Shown piece after piece: positions 12,988 through 25,749 of a stretch of DNA of 64,000 bases; position 1 is the first letter of the stretch; the number at the start of each line of letters is the position of its first letter. The stretch comes from Styela clava (lineage: Eukaryota > Chordata > Ascidiacea > Stolidobranchia > Styelidae): assembly GCF_964204865.1 (NCBI RefSeq), contig NC_135254.1, positions 7,073,001 to 7,137,000 on the forward strand. The letters are read 5' to 3'. The notes under the pieces were generated by a model. That model did no database searches, had not been told where the DNA came from, and saw only the letters and a list, made by a program, of their open reading frames with translations. The position numbers and the translations under genes are program-made.

Positions 12988-13698
12988 ATTATAAAGTAAC
13001 ACAATTCTGCAATTAGGTTATTCAATACACAGCCGATCAACTCTCATCCGATTATCAGTCAAAGTCTCGGAAATAGCTAATTAGCCATGCTTGAAATATG
13101 TCATAAAATAAGGTTCCCGTAAATTGAAAGTCAATCAGAAAATTTTAGGCAAAATAACGAGTTCCAGAAGATTCTGTGGAAATGTGAAAAAAGGTAAAAC
13201 TATTTTTAAGCAATGAAACTTTAAAATTGATTGATTCGTGAGCCGTAGTATTTTTCAACCCAACAACATCTCAGCAAAATGATCCAAATGTAGGCCTACC
13301 TTTTGTAACGAATATTCATTCCAATTCATAATTTTTTTTTATAAATCTTTTATTACACAGGGAATGTACAAGTATAATGAGTCAGCACACAGCTGAAATT
13401 ACAAACTGAATTATCCACAACCACATGAACAGATAGACGTTTGCGCCCCAAACTGCCATGAGTAATAAGATTCCTCAACTTTTCACATCTGCATAGTGGT
13501 TCACTAACCCTTTTCACCACCTGTATCAAGATTACAAATTTTTTATTGATCCAAAAGAAAGGGAAAGCCGATGACGCAGCTTAATCGTAAAATGGCTTCT
13601 TGTCTAGTTTCTAGTCTACGTCGTGTAAGACATTTTGAAATTGGGCAGTGAACATGTGTGGCACTCACTACCATGTAGGCATGTTGCACAAAAGGGGT

Positions 13699-14115
13699 CT
13701 AGTGTAGTTCCGTACATAAAGTACTTCTAAAGGGCGTAGCATAACAATTTTTTTTACGTATCAATCCTAACCCCCACCTGACTACGCCATTCAAAAATTA
13801 CGTCACAGTGACGTAATAGAGCCCTTCGAACTGTCACCCAAGACGCGCAGACGGGAACCCGAAATTGAACAGCTATTCTCTCGTTTTCTCGTCGCAACGA
13901 TCCCAATAGGAGAGAGATCGCTGACGTTAGTCCTTTATTTATCGTCGACGACGATGCCATTTCGGGCGATCGTACGTGTATCTGGCAATCTCTATGACGT
14001 GATTGTGACGTCGTAGTGACGTAATTTTTGGATGGCGTAGTCAGGTGGGGATTAGGATTGACATGTCAAAAAATTGCTATGCTACGCCCACTAGAAATAC
14101 GTTAGGTACGAAACT
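13699..14115 (+). mobile_element. palindromic element rich in TGACGT motifs, unit 1
   Basis: Outer repeats TAGTGTAGTTCCGTAC / its inverse near GTACGAAACTACA; inner repeats GGGCGTAGCATAACAATTTTT and inverse. Interior has GTGACGTAAT, TGACGTTAGT and GTGACGTCG. A shadow ORF at 13754-13960 is not credible. Confidence 0.7.
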
Positions 14116-14512
14116 ACACGAGACCAAGTACTTTTAGTGGGGGTAGCATAACAATTTTTGCATATGTCAATCCTAACCCCAACCTAATGTCACTACGACA
14201 AAGGGAAGTAATAAGGACCTTCAAACTATACGAACTGTCATTCGAGATGCGCGGATGATAACCCAATATCGAGCAATTCCTGAATTCTCTTGTTTTCTCG
14301 TCGCAACGATCCCGATATGAAAAGATCGCTGACGTTAGTGAAGTTTTAATCTTCTGCACCGATGCCATTTCGGGTGATTGTAGGTATACTTTGGCAAGCT
14401 CTATGACGTGATGTTGTAGTGACGTCATTTTTGGATGGCGTAGTAAGGTGGGGTTAAGATTGATATGTGCAAAAATTGTTATGCTACGCCCACTACTGCA
14501 CTAGGCTAGAAG
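14116..14512 (+). mobile_element. palindromic element, unit 2, adjacent to unit 1
   Basis: Same plan: GGGGGTAGCATAACAATTTTT to AAATTGTTATGCTACGCCCAC, interior AGAGATGCGCGG-like and GCTGACGTTAGTG blocks shared with unit 1. A decayed third unit may extend to about 14690. Confidence 0.65.
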
Positions 14513-14701
14513 TAGGTACTTATTAAGGTACAGAGGTAAGAAATTAGAGAGGCGGACAACTCAACTACACAGACAACTCACCAGAGACAACTCGACTACA
14601 GAGAAATTACACGAGACGCTATTCGTCAATCCTAACCCCAATCTGACTGCGTCATCGAAAAAATTACATCGGTCCAGGCTTGTCTCAATAATACTCTAAA
14701 T

Positions 14702-15595
14702 CAGAGGTCTCAAACTCAATTTATCTGGGGGCCGCCGAGACGGAGCCTTGGTGAGTCCGGGCCGCATCCGGTTTTTTATAATTAAAGCATTAAACTTATA
14801 AAGTTAAATTTTTTTCACTGTTTTTCTATATGCAAAACATGTCAAAAACATAAATGTAATTCCGCGATGGACCTTTCCCCGAGCATCTACTTCCTTGTTT
14901 ATTCCGTAACATGGGCTAATCAGCAAGATGCAAAAAGTGACGTAACAGTAGACTTTTTTGCAAACGCTCAGACACTTGTCACTCAGAAAGATTTTCAGGC
15001 ATGTTTGTAAACATTACCTCGTTTTTGCATGCTATTTGTTAGTTTTGGGTTGTGTTTCAGAAATTAGAGTATGGAGCAAAGAACTCAATGATCATTCTGA
15101 CTGATTGGGCGTCGTAGCTCAATTGCTGTAATCAAAAGTTAGTCTAGAAATAGCTGTGATAGACTAGGCTAAACTTCTCCACCTGTACTGTTGAAAAACA
15201 GTTTGTTGAAACAAAATGATGATGTGAAACATATACCCCAGTTTATAGGCTTCAACTCGCGAAGCCAACTCTAAAATAAGCACCAAGAATTTGCAACGGT
15301 GGAGTATAAGAAAATTTTCTTCGAGGTCAAAGGTCCATCGAATACCGTATCATGCCTACAGGTACAGTACTAGTAGGTTACAGTACCATACCGCACATTC
15401 CTTTCGGGGATAGATTCTAGAATATTTTGTTTTGCTCTACGTGTCCTGATCATATATCAAATACATCAATCATTCTAACTGAGTTGAGTGACTTATGGGC
15501 CGCACTAACATCAAACTTTCATACCAAGGTGGGGGCCGCAAACCATTGTCCTGCGGGCTGCAATTGGCCAGCGGGCCGCGAGTTTGAGACCCCTG
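14702..15595 (+). mobile_element. hAT-like element, ends CAGAGGTCTCAAACTCA
   Basis: Left CAGAGGTCTCAAACTCA, right CGAGTTTGAGACCCCTG; flanks CTCTAAAT and CTTTAAAT agree at 7 of 8. The ends resemble widespread Charlie-type hAT termini. No ORF. Confidence 0.8.
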
Positions 15596-15603
15596 CTTTA
15601 AAT

Positions 15604-16482
15604 TAAATACTACGGTACCGGTAATTAATCAAACATGACCATGTCCATAATTGCCGTTTTTATGCTAAAAAATATTCCCAAAATGAATGAGTTGTAAATT
15701 TTGTTTCTTCTTGCATAACACACATACCAGTAGTTCATCTTTTGCAATGTTTCTGATTTCTTTTTCTATATTTTTAAATATTTCTGCTTGCTATACGGTA
15801 ACAGAGCCTTTCAGTATCACGTTACACCTTTTATTATTTTTTGCCAAATAAATTCGAATGCCAAACGGAATTTTTGTATTAATATTTTGGAATCGAATCA
15901 TTTTATTTTGAATACGGTACATAGTTTTTTGTTTCCATGTTTTTGTTTTCTCAATTTAAATCCCATTCCCCCAATATATATCAATAGTAGAGTAAAAATC
16001 CCAATAAATACAAATTCATACCATTACCAAGATGTCAATAATTTAAGGTAATATAATCCATATATGTCCAAAAAAGTTGAGTTAATCCACATGTAATCCA
16101 CTCAGCAGTTATATATAATTTTAATTTACTTGAAAATTTAATAATTTTTAGGTAATCAGTATATTTTAGTTAGCATGAAAAATGGAATAAAAATACAAAA
16201 ATTAGACAGGAAATATGGAAAAAACTAAACTTTTGTATTGGGTTTTACCTATTCGCCACCTATGTTCCATAGCCCATACACCACCTTCTTATAAAAATGA
16301 TGTACCAATAATACACTTTCAATAATTTTCTCAGTATGGTGTTGCATATAAACTTACATCATGATTTGATGAACTTTTTTATTATTATTGTTGTCACTAG
16401 TTTCCTGCTATTGCATGTTCCATCTGTTTATTGCTCCACATTGCCTCCAGTGCTCAATAAACACGTTACACGTATACATACA
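15604..16482. other. no feature seen
   Basis: AT-rich, no credible exon. 17673-18109 is similar. Confidence 0.45.
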
Positions 16483-16680
16483 TACAGGATTTCCCCGAAA
16501 ATAAGACCTGCCATGAATTTAAAAATGATTTTATTAAAAGTCCTCTTCTTAAAACAAGACCTAATCGATAGCGCATTTTTTACTTAGTCGATAGCAAGAA
16601 ATCTATCCCACACATATGGGAAGTGTTTTAGAAAAAAAATTTAAATAAGACACTGTCTTATTTTCGCGGAAACACAGTAG
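16483..16680 (+). mobile_element. inverted-repeat element 'TTTCCCCGAAAATAAGAC'
   Basis: GGATTTCCCCGAAAATAAGAC at the left and GTCTTATTTTCGCGGAAACAC at the right. Elements with these ends are widespread in animal genomes. Confidence 0.6.
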
Positions 16681-16848
16681 CACCAAAGCGGGCAAAATCA
16701 AATTCTAATTAAAATGTTGTGTTAAAAAGTGTTTATGCTTTTAACTTTCATAAAATATGAATAGAAAAATAAAAATACATGAAAAAATATGAAAATTAGG
16801 AAGAAGTAATACTGAACTCGTTTCTAAATGCTTAATCTTTCACCCTGA

Positions 16849-16867
16849 GAGAGAGAGAGATAGAGAT
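16849..16867 (+). repeat. short GA microsatellite
   Basis: GAGAGAGAGAGATAGAGATA. Confidence 0.8.
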
Positions 16868-17180
16868 AATGATTTATTTTCCGAATACAGTATATCAAAA
16901 AAAGTAAAAATTACAATAAATGAAAAAACCAATCAAAAAATATAATCGGAAGGGGACGGGCAAGACTACAAGGTCAACTATGTCGACCGACCCTGATACA
17001 CTTTCAATCTAAATTTTATTTTAATTATTCCTACATACATGTTTTATTTAGACTCTTTGAGCCTAAATTTTCATTGTCATCGGAATAAAGGTGCGCACTG
17101 CAAAGACTATTGCATTTACCTTGTCTCCTTTGCCCTAATCACATTTACTGTGCGAATATGATGCTTCTCTATTATATACC

Positions 17181-17672
17181 ATATAGTATACCATACGTCC
17201 CGCTTTAGGCGGGACAGTCCCGCTTTTCAGCGTTTTGTCCCGCCGTCCCGATAAGTCAGCCAAAAGTCCCGCTTTTCCAGCATAATACACAAACATGTTC
17301 TCGTTACTGTTGTTTCTGTGTAGCTCAGCGCTAGCCTACTTACTGAAGGTGAATGCGTTCGTTTCCCGCTGAATCCCATTGATAGCAGACGTATCGCATG
17401 TAAAACCAATACTAATTAGTCTAAATTCGAATTATTTGTACCGGTATCGTTAACGTCAATTCCTTCCTATTTTTCGAACTGAACCCGATATTTGGACAGA
17501 GAATATGCGCATGAAATTTTGATAACAATATGGTCAATAAAGACAGCCGGGACAGCTTAAAATGTAGGAATGTAGGGCAAAATTGAAAAATGTGAAGTTA
17601 CAAAATCACAGCTAAGGGGTCGTTGTCTTTTGAGGCGTCCCGATTCGAAGTCACAAAAATATGGTAACCCTA
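17181..17672 (+). mobile_element. GTCCCG-type hAT-like element
   Basis: Same family as 38954: ACCATACGTCCCGCTTTAGG near the left end, ATATGGTAACCCTA at the right. Flanks TATATACC and AATATACC agree at 7 of 8 positions. Confidence 0.75.
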
Positions 17673-18109
17673 AATATACCATACTGTACAATTTTATTTA
17701 GGTGAGGGAACGTACCACTTCTTTTTGGCAATACCTTCCATCTTATATTCTGTATGTTTTAAACCTTATCCAAGGTTTCGTTTACTCTCCTGATTTTATA
17801 ATCAGTTTTTATTTATTTGTTTTTATTAACCGTTTTATCGCCTTTTTGCTGATTATGGAGTCGAAATAAACTTAAATTATCTTATCTAATGTTTCGTCTT
17901 TAAATATATACATTTTTGAAATAAATATGTACATACAGATGGGGGAATGGATGATTGTTTTGCTAAGTACTACCATATTAAAAAAAAATCAGAAATATAA
18001 TAATCTTTTTTACCAAGAAAAGCGTACAAGGTATGGCAACCTAGAAAGCATGATTATGCAGCACCAATTCAGTTAGTTGGAAAGCGTAAACAAACGATTA
18101 AATATACTT

Positions 18110-18830
18110 CGAGGACACACTCCATCCATTGTCAATAATTAGTCAAACTTAATATCGTTATTAGTTTATAATTCCGCAGTTTTTTTTCAATAGGGACTAT
18201 GTAACTCACATTTGGGATATGAATTTGAATGTAATATAATAAAACTGAACTTTCAGGTAATACTTAATTAAGGATTGAGGCGATCAGCCCCCACTAGTAA
18301 ATTTTTGCAAATGTTACATGCCCACAAATGTTACTTTTAGTAAAAGTTTTAACATCAACAGTTCTTCAAATTGGGTCGTTGCTGTGTTGATCCTGGTGGT
18401 CGGTATTAAATGATTATTTGCAACTGCTCAATCAGAAGTGTCTCCGCTTTGTTTCGAACAAACTTAGTCGAAGAAATCATTAGTGTGAAACTTTTCAAAA
18501 ATTTATTCGTGCATGTCTCAAATATTTTATTCGTATATTTTATTTCGTCGTGCATGAAATATTGTAACGACACAAGTAAACAAGAGAGCTGTGCTCAAAT
18601 ATATGGACACGCAGCACCACATAATTTTGATGACGTCATAGCAAAAAATAAAAGTAATGGCTCTCTAGCAAAAAATATAATCTTTACTCACTGAAAATTT
18701 CAAAGCAATTGGTCAAGTAATCAAAGAGAAAAGCGATTTCTTCAAAACGTGTCAATGAACAACAACAACATAACATTGAAACGATCGTTATGTCCACTAC
18801 GTGTCCAACAAATATATTAATAAATTATTA
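18110..18830 (+). repeat. interspersed repeat, copy A
   Basis: GAGGACACACTCCATCCATTGTC, AAGGATTGAGGCGATCAGCC, GGACACGCAGCACCACATAAT and GAACAACAACAACATAACATTG all recur at 35455-36020. No ORF and no ends resolved. Confidence 0.65.
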
Positions 18831-19399
18831 ATTTAAATAAACAATATTTTTGTAATTGATGAGGGGCCGTTAAAGACTTCCAAAGTCATCGTATCAGGCT
18901 ATCAGCGTATATGTTTGCCGAGATCATATGCGTAAACTTACCTGAATGGGGGTACAAATAACGGTTCAGGTACTTTCATAGCTTTTTTAAGTCCTGTGGT
19001 AATGAACTATTCTTCTCTATTCACTTTCAGCATGAATTGAAATACCAAGTCATCCGAGTCACTTCTCCATCACCAGGGCAAAATAAAAAAAATATCATAT
19101 GCGGTACGGTACCTCACCAGTACCTGTGAGGCCAGACGCTCCTCGTTTGTGAGACCGATAGACACAGTACACCGTCTTTACAGGTGCTGTGACGATTTCG
19201 TTTCCACGTGAATTGAAATACCAACTGATTCGATTTACTACGGTATCATAGTAGCAGATACCACAGTCTACAAATATACTGACACCAAGCGAAGCAGTAC
19301 TGCAGTAGTTTATCTTACTTACCTTTAACAATGTTAACAACCTTATTTGAATACCTGTCTGGTTGACAGAAGTGTCTAAGCGACCGCAGAAACTGCAAC
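18831..19399. other. no gene named; small duplicated phrase
   Basis: CACGTGAATTGAAATACCAACTGATTCG near 19204 echoes CATGAATTGAAATACCAAGTCATCCGAG near 19030. On the minus strand each reads WYFNS. Source unknown. Confidence 0.35.
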
Positions 19400-19930
19400 C
19401 TTTCTATCCTCGATCCGTTGCTATATCTGTCTTAATTTTCCTGCCGTCGATCCACTGCCGTATGATCCGCGACCACTCTATCCTCGACCCACTGATCTAT
19501 CCTTCCTAATCGTCCTCTCTTCGACCCACTGCCCTATCTTCCTCAACATTTCTGTCTCCGACCTTCCCCCGATCCACTGTTCTACCCCTCTCATCCTCAC
19601 TCCCCCCTGGACCCACTGTCCCATCCCTGACCTACCGTCCTACGCCTCCCACCATTACCCTTCTGTACCCGCTGTTCTATCCCTGACCCACTCTCCTACG
19701 CCTCCCATCATTGCTCCCCTGTACCCGCTGTTCTATCCCCGACTCACTGTCTTCTACCTATCCTCGACCCACTGCCCTACTCCTCTAACTCCTTTCGACT
19801 CACTGCTCTACCTTTACCATTCTTCCTTTCATGTACTCACTGTTCCCCGCAGCTTTTTTATACTCCACCCATCGCCCTATACTACCTCCTAGCTAAACCG
19901 ACCGTGCTTCCTTCAATCCAACCGATCGTC
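19400..19930 (+). repeat. pyrimidine-rich degenerate minisatellite
   Basis: Many variants of CGACCCACTGYCCTAYCC. One longer unit of about 63 bp (TCCTACGCCTCCCACCATT.. to CCGCTGTTCTATCCC) occurs twice at about 19638-19740. The plus strand is strongly C+T rich. Confidence 0.75.
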
Positions 19931-20279
19931 CCAACTAACCTTGTTTTATGCAAACTCCCAGGTTTTATACGGCTCGAGTATGCCAATGAGATGATTAAGG
20001 CGTACGTCGGCGAAACAAGTTGTTGACGGCATTCGTGAAATATTATATAATATGAAACAAACTTATAGCTTCAGTAAGTGTAAATGATGACAAAAAAGTT
20101 TGAAATCGTCGAAAGGCACTCATTTGCCAGGCCATTTAAATGTAGGCAGCGATCCCAAATGATAATCAATCACCATAATTGGTAGCTTAAAAAGCTTAAA
20201 CACAAGGTAATAAAGAGCTTTATTCGCCGCGGAGACGCGATAGTTTTCTTTTGTCAACAGGTGGGGAGATACAAACGGC

Positions 20280-20720
20280 TAAAAGTACGATTGTTGGCTC
20301 AAAGTGTTCCATGTCATTGAATCGCGGTGTTTTGTTGCATTATCATGTGTGTTATCTCAGTTTTCAGAGAAATATAGAAAGTTCTTTAGTAAATATCATA
20401 ATCAGGTCCTTGACTGTTATATTCAGAGTCAAATTTGCTTTACATAATGTTATATAGACGGCAAACAAAATATCAATGAAAAAGTTACGTTACCTAACAC
20501 AACAATAATCACTGGTATTTCTGAATCAACTGTGAGTAATTAATATAAATAATATTTTAACCTGTTCAACTTTTTTTAAAACTTTTTTGACGTGTATGAT
20601 TTCAGGAAATGAGCGTTTGAAGTTTTTGCCGTTTTAAACTAGCATAACCCTGGCATCAGACACTGCACATTCTAACCATTGCCAACAAATTCAACTAAAT
20701 ATTACTCTCCATTTATTACC
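20280..20720 (+). repeat. duplicated segment, copy 1
   Basis: GGCTCAAAGTGTTCCATGTCATTGAATCGC to CATAACCCTGGCATCAGAC; same order of blocks as 21815-22270, offset about 1.54 kb. Confidence 0.75.
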
Positions 20721-21814
20721 GCTCAATCGAAAGGCTTGACCACTGCTTTTGACATCTAAGACATTGACTGAATTGTATTGTTAACTTTCTACCAGTTGAA
20801 CATGTTTCATTATGATAGGAAATAAAATTCGTTTGAAACGTTGGTTAAAGCTAACAGCAATTGTGCATGTATTACTGGAGACAGTAATTTCCCAACACCG
20901 TATCGATAAGTGGTGAATAATCCTCCCCCTGAAATTTATTTCAACAGTAAAGTTTATGTCAAATATTGCAACGCAAAAGGAGCAGCGCTGTGAAGGTTCG
21001 CATGACAATATATCAATGACCTGACTTGAATTGAATTACCTGAATGAAATAACTTGGACAAAACTAACCACCGATGTGACTCAACACAGTGATTGACTCG
21101 ACTTGGACTCGAGGTTTGAGGATTTCCGCCAAGACTGGAAAGTCATTGCTCGGAATATCATTCCTGCCTGAATTCTTCTCATCTGGCAACTATTTCTGGC
21201 GACCAAAACGAATCAAATATCCAAATCACTTTGAAACCTTAAATCTCACATCGCATCACATAAAAGGATCTAATTCAATTTACAAAAACTCACTCCCGGA
21301 CGAAATAAGGTTGCTATCTGTTTGGGCAAAATCTGATTTAGCGCGCTATGTTTTATTAATCGTAAGTATAACAATTTCGACGCTAAAATCGTGATTGCCA
21401 ATTTCTTACGTATAAAACGTGTCCTTAATCAAAAGTTCAATCACAATGAAAAGCAATTTTTTAAAATTTTCGATGATATGACATATACTCATTGGCTACA
21501 TGTACAAGGCCGTGCCCAAAGAGAAGTCTGCCATTCCCACTTGAAGTCCCGACTTCGGAGTTGAAATCACTTGGTCAAGTGAACACCGTTTTGAAAAAGG
21601 AAAGTTCAGCATGTTTTTGTCTCTGAATCACGGTAATTAGTGTTGTCTCAGTTTTCAGCGAAATGGAGGGAGAAAATTTCGATTGAAATTTCAAGCAGAG
21701 CTAAGTTACAGCTTGCTGTTTGTTCGTGTATCACGATATTTAAATGAATTTGTATGTGTAATATATCAGTTTCAAGATAACTGTAGGAAGTACTTTGATC
21801 AAAATTGTGATAAG

Positions 21815-22270
21815 AGTCAGGGCTCAAAGTGTTACATGTCATTGAATCGCGGTATTTTGTTGCATTATCGTGTGTGTTTTCCCAGTTTTGAAAGAAGTCC
21901 GGCAATTGCTTCGGTTAATTTCATTATCAGGTCTTTGACTGAAATATTCAGTGTTAAATTTGCTTCACATAATGTTAAATAGACGGAAAACAAAATAGCT
22001 ATAAGAAAAACAGTCCCAGACATTGAACATTAGCGTGGTAAGGCCACGTTACATTACACAACAATAATCATTGTTCTTCCTGTTTCAACTGTGAGTAATT
22101 GATATAAATAATATTTTAACCTGTTCAACTTGTTTTTAAACTTTTTTGACGTGTATGATTTCAGGAAATGAGCGTTTAAAGCTTTTGTCGTTTTAAACTA
22201 GTATAACCCTGGCATCAGATTTTCACATTCTATACATTGCCAACGAATTCAACCAAGTATTACTCTCACG
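21815..22270 (+). repeat. duplicated segment, copy 2
   Basis: GGCTCAAAGTGTTACATGTCATTGAATCGC to TATAACCCTGGCATCAGAT. Direct repeat of 20280-20720. Open frames inside both are short and differ, so coding is unlikely. Confidence 0.75.
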
Positions 22271-22519
22271 GGCGTGGTAGTGACGTCATCGTTTCTTAAA
22301 GATAGAACGAGCAGCATTTACCAAACTCTTTTTTTTTGTGACGCAACACAATCCTAAAATTTAAAAAGAGAGAAAACAACTTTTCTTTCTGCTCTAGATT
22401 AGTGAGTGAGCTTGCATTGGACATATTCCGATGCAAATAGATTTAAGCTTCATTCTAAACTTTGCTGTTCAAAAATCGAATTACATCGAAGCAAAGTTGA
22501 CGAAATTTTTGGATTTGAA

Positions 22520-22580
22520 ATGAAGATTCCGATTCATTACATTTTTCTACTGTTTATAGAGGCATTTCCACTGATCAAAG
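22520..22580 (+). other. possible orphan signal-peptide exon
   Basis: ATG then KIPIHYIFLLFIEAFPLIK, a good secretory leader, ending AAAG|GTCAGTA, a usable donor. I found no partner exon before the helicase copy. May be chance. Confidence 0.15.
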
Positions 22581-22937
22581 GTCAGTATAACCGTGCATGC
22601 TTTGTTGCGTTTCGTGCTAGTCTGTTTTTTTTTTTGCGTGAAAATAATTTTTTCACTCCTCGGATTACATATTTGTATAGGCGGAGTTCGTGGAATATTT
22701 GTGTTAATTCCGGCGTAGAAAAGGCCAGTATGACGGAGTAATAATGTAGCAAACCTCGTTTTCTCTTTAAAAGTCGGATTTGGGACGGAGAAAATCTAAC
22801 TAGACCTTCGTTGCACTTCAAAAGCGAACACCGTCATTAATATAAAAATAAATGATGATTGCTCGTATTCAATGCGTTGAATCAGCCGTACCGTCGTATA
22901 TCGTGCTAAATGGTTGTTCCTTCATCATAATATAGAT

Positions 22938-22942
22938 ATACG

Positions 22943-22971
<29 letters not shown>
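22938..22971 (+). repeat. TA microsatellite
   Basis: Run of TA of about 17 units. Confidence 0.85.
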
Positions 22972-22974
<3 letters not shown>

Positions 22975-23279
22975 TGTTATATCTACATTATATAAACTTG
23001 TGATAAAATAGAATATGACAGAGATTACATCTTGATATAAAAATATGACATCTTTTACAAATAGGCTTTGTTATATTGAGACTATAATAGATGAGCTTTA
23101 GCACGTTCAGAAGCATGATGTTTTTTTTTTAAATATTTTTACTTTTATACTTCCAACAGAAGCGGAATCATTGTCATTAGTTGGACAAATGTACCGGCGA
23201 TAAAATACAAAAATCCGTTTTTAAACTCGATAGGTCATATCGTTAAAACACTGTTAAACATTAAGTTATTTTCAATCAA

Positions 23280-25704
23280 GAATTATTTGAATCATTTATA
23301 ACGACAGTAATTTTAAGCGAAGCTCTTGCAAAATCTGCAATGCTTATTTACGCCAACATATATGATGTTAGTACCCGGAAAGCAGGAGAAAAGTTTGTTG
23401 TAAATCTTTATGAATCTGGAGAATTTACCGAAAAAATGGGACAGAGAAGAACTGACGGAAATGTTCGAAGAATATTTGGATGGTCAGAACAAGAATTTCA
23501 ATGAAGTTTTGTATCATATGAATCGATATCATCCAGTCCTACTGTATGTGAGACGCCACACAGTGGTGGAATTTGTACGTGGGGAAACTGACAAACTGTA
23601 CGATAGGTATCTGAAGAAAGATAATCAAGATAATTCATTATTTGATAATACGGATGAAAATCAGGATTCTGGGAAGATAATACCAGGACGGAAGCCGATC
23701 TATTCGGGCGGTGATATTACTGCATCTCCATTGGCTTTGCACGCGTTTCAAATTTCCATAAGGTAAATATTTTCAAAATATGATGTGGTTAGCCACAGTG
23801 TTGAACAAAAAATGAAAGATTTACTGACGGCTCCGTTAGTATTTTCAAAATATCCAGATAAATTTCATTCATTACTTTACATTGAAGAGTTGCAACACGA
23901 AGCAGATATGAGGAGGTATGACATGAAATCCACTACTCTGATTCGAGGAAGCAATAACAATAAACTATTTCTGCACGTTCCTGGATTAGCTGAGAAGCGG
24001 CCTTCAGTATTGAAGGGAGATCGTCTCTTGGCAAAGACATTGGACATGTATGGCGAACCTGGCAAAGATTGGTACGAAGGTTATGTTCATGGAGTAAGGC
24101 AAAATGATGTTGAGATTCAATTTGACAAAAATTTTCACAATGAGTATATCAGTGGAATGAGGATATATATCCAATTTAAACTGAATCGTCACCCATTGAA
24201 AATGATGCATAGGACACTCACATTGGTGGAAAAATTGGGAAACATTCTGTTTCCTGTCGATGACAGTTATCTACTGAGAGATGCTGTAAAGCCAAAACTA
24301 CTTTTAAAGACGGGGTTTATAGAAAATAACCCACATCAAGTAGCAGCAATTCAAAACATCGTGAAAGAAAATTCCTCGAAAATCTATATTATATATGGAC
24401 CTCCAGGAACTGGAAAAACTGTTACAATGGTGGAATCAGTCTTTCAAACAATGGAAAAATATTCTGATTCCCATATCCTTGTTGCTGCACCATCTAACAG
24501 TGCATGTGATTTGTTAGCAAAACGATTATTGAAACTCGTCGACAAGAAAGACATTTGGCGTTTAACAGCGCCCTCGCGTATGAATATTCCAGAATCCATG
24601 GTGGAAATATCAAGGATTGGCACTTCGGCTTCAAGAGAAAACCTTAGTAAATACAAGATTATTGTCAGCACTTTGATAACGGCAGGAAGAATAGCATCTG
24701 CAAATTTCGAACAGAGGATTTTCGATAGAATTTCTATTGATGAATGTGGTCAATCCATGGAACCAGAATTATTGGTAGCAGTATCAGGAATAATAGGAGA
24801 TGAAGGAAAAGTTGTTTTAGCAGGTGACCCAAAACAGTTGGGCCCGATAATTCGCTCTCGAATAGCCAAAAAACACGGATTACAAACTTCATTTCTGGAA
24901 AGATTGATGGGAAATCCATTGTACGTAAAGCAAAATGGCAAATTCAACGAACATAGAGTGACCAAGCTATTGAAAAATTACCGTTCCCACGAAGCCATTA
25001 TTGAAATTTCAAACGAAGAATTCTATGATAACGAATTAGAAGTTTGTGCTGACGAATTAATGCGAAATTCTCTGTGTTTGTGGGGAGAGCTTCCACAAAA
25101 AAATTTCCCGGTCATTTTTCATGACGTTCGAGGAAAAGATGAACAGGAAGAAAAGAGCCCATCATTTTTCAACAACAAGGAGGTGAAAATAGTACAGCAG
25201 TACGTTGAGAACCTTTTGTCAGATCGCAGACATCGTGTTAAACCAGAAGAAATAGGAATAATAGCACCATATCACAGCCAAGTACAGAAAATCAGAAAAG
25301 AAATTGGGCAACCTGGAATTAAAATTGGAAGCGTGGAAGAATTCCAGGGTCAAGAACGACGTGTCATTATTATAAGAACCGTCAGAAACAACGAGGAAAA
25401 TCTTAAAACCGATGCACGTTTTTGGCTTGGCTTCCTCGCCGATCCAAAACGATTCAACGTCGCTGTGACTCGAGCTAAAAGTCTTTTAGTAGTAGTCGGA
25501 AATTCCAAAATTTTATGCATGGATAAATACTGGAGAAAACTCTACGATTTCTGTAAAATCAATAACTCTTTCATCGGAACGATGGCTGAAAGTAAAATTC
25601 TGGATCTCACTACGTTCATGCCTACGCAAAACGATGACGTTTATGACCTCACAGAGGATGACGTCGAAGATTCCGGAGTTCCGGAATGGAAAATGGACTC
25701 ATAG
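23280..25704 (+). pseudogene. MOV10-type SF1 RNA helicase, tandem copy 1 (broken near its N-terminus)
   Basis: Homologue of the 28520-30877 copy. The helicase core is open: Walker A GPPGTGKT at 24397, motif II DECGQ, GDPKQLGP, NYRSHEAII, GSVEEFQGQE and FNVAVTRAKS, all typical of the UPF1/MOV10 group, and ELQHEADMRRYDM upstream is typical of MOV10. Two lesions break the N-terminal part. A run of six A at 23431-23436, where copy 2 has five, shifts the frame. A 6-nt deletion near 23754 is followed by an in-frame TAA at 23764-23766. After that stop the first true ATG is within MKDLL. In the final RecA motif region it reads IIIRTVR where copy 2 has IIISTVR. Its C-terminus is longer than copy 2, ending in an acidic tail (DVYDLTEDDVEDSG). 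Translation from an internal ATG could still give about 625 aa, so loss of all function is inferred, not shown. Confidence 0.8.
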
Positions 25705-25740
25705 TTCTCAATATATATATATATACTGTATGTAAAAAGT

Positions 25741-25746
25741 AATAAA
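25741..25746 (+). promoter_or_regulatory. polyadenylation signal AATAAA after helicase copy 1
   Basis: AATAAA lies 37 bp past the stop of helicase copy 1, just after a short TA repeat. The spacing suits a short 3' UTR. Copy 2 keeps the TA repeat but not this hexamer at the same place. Confidence 0.4.
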
Positions 25747-25749
25747 GTA

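Noticed and set aside
19095-19340. 81-codon minus-strand frame with WYFNSRGNE
   Set aside because: The phrase recurs in the neighbouring non-coding stretch, which points to a repeat; no splice sites of quality were found.
22406-22821. Opposite-strand open frames of 111 and 79 codons
   Set aside because: No family resemblance. Only the short leader-like stretch at 22520 was kept, at low confidence.
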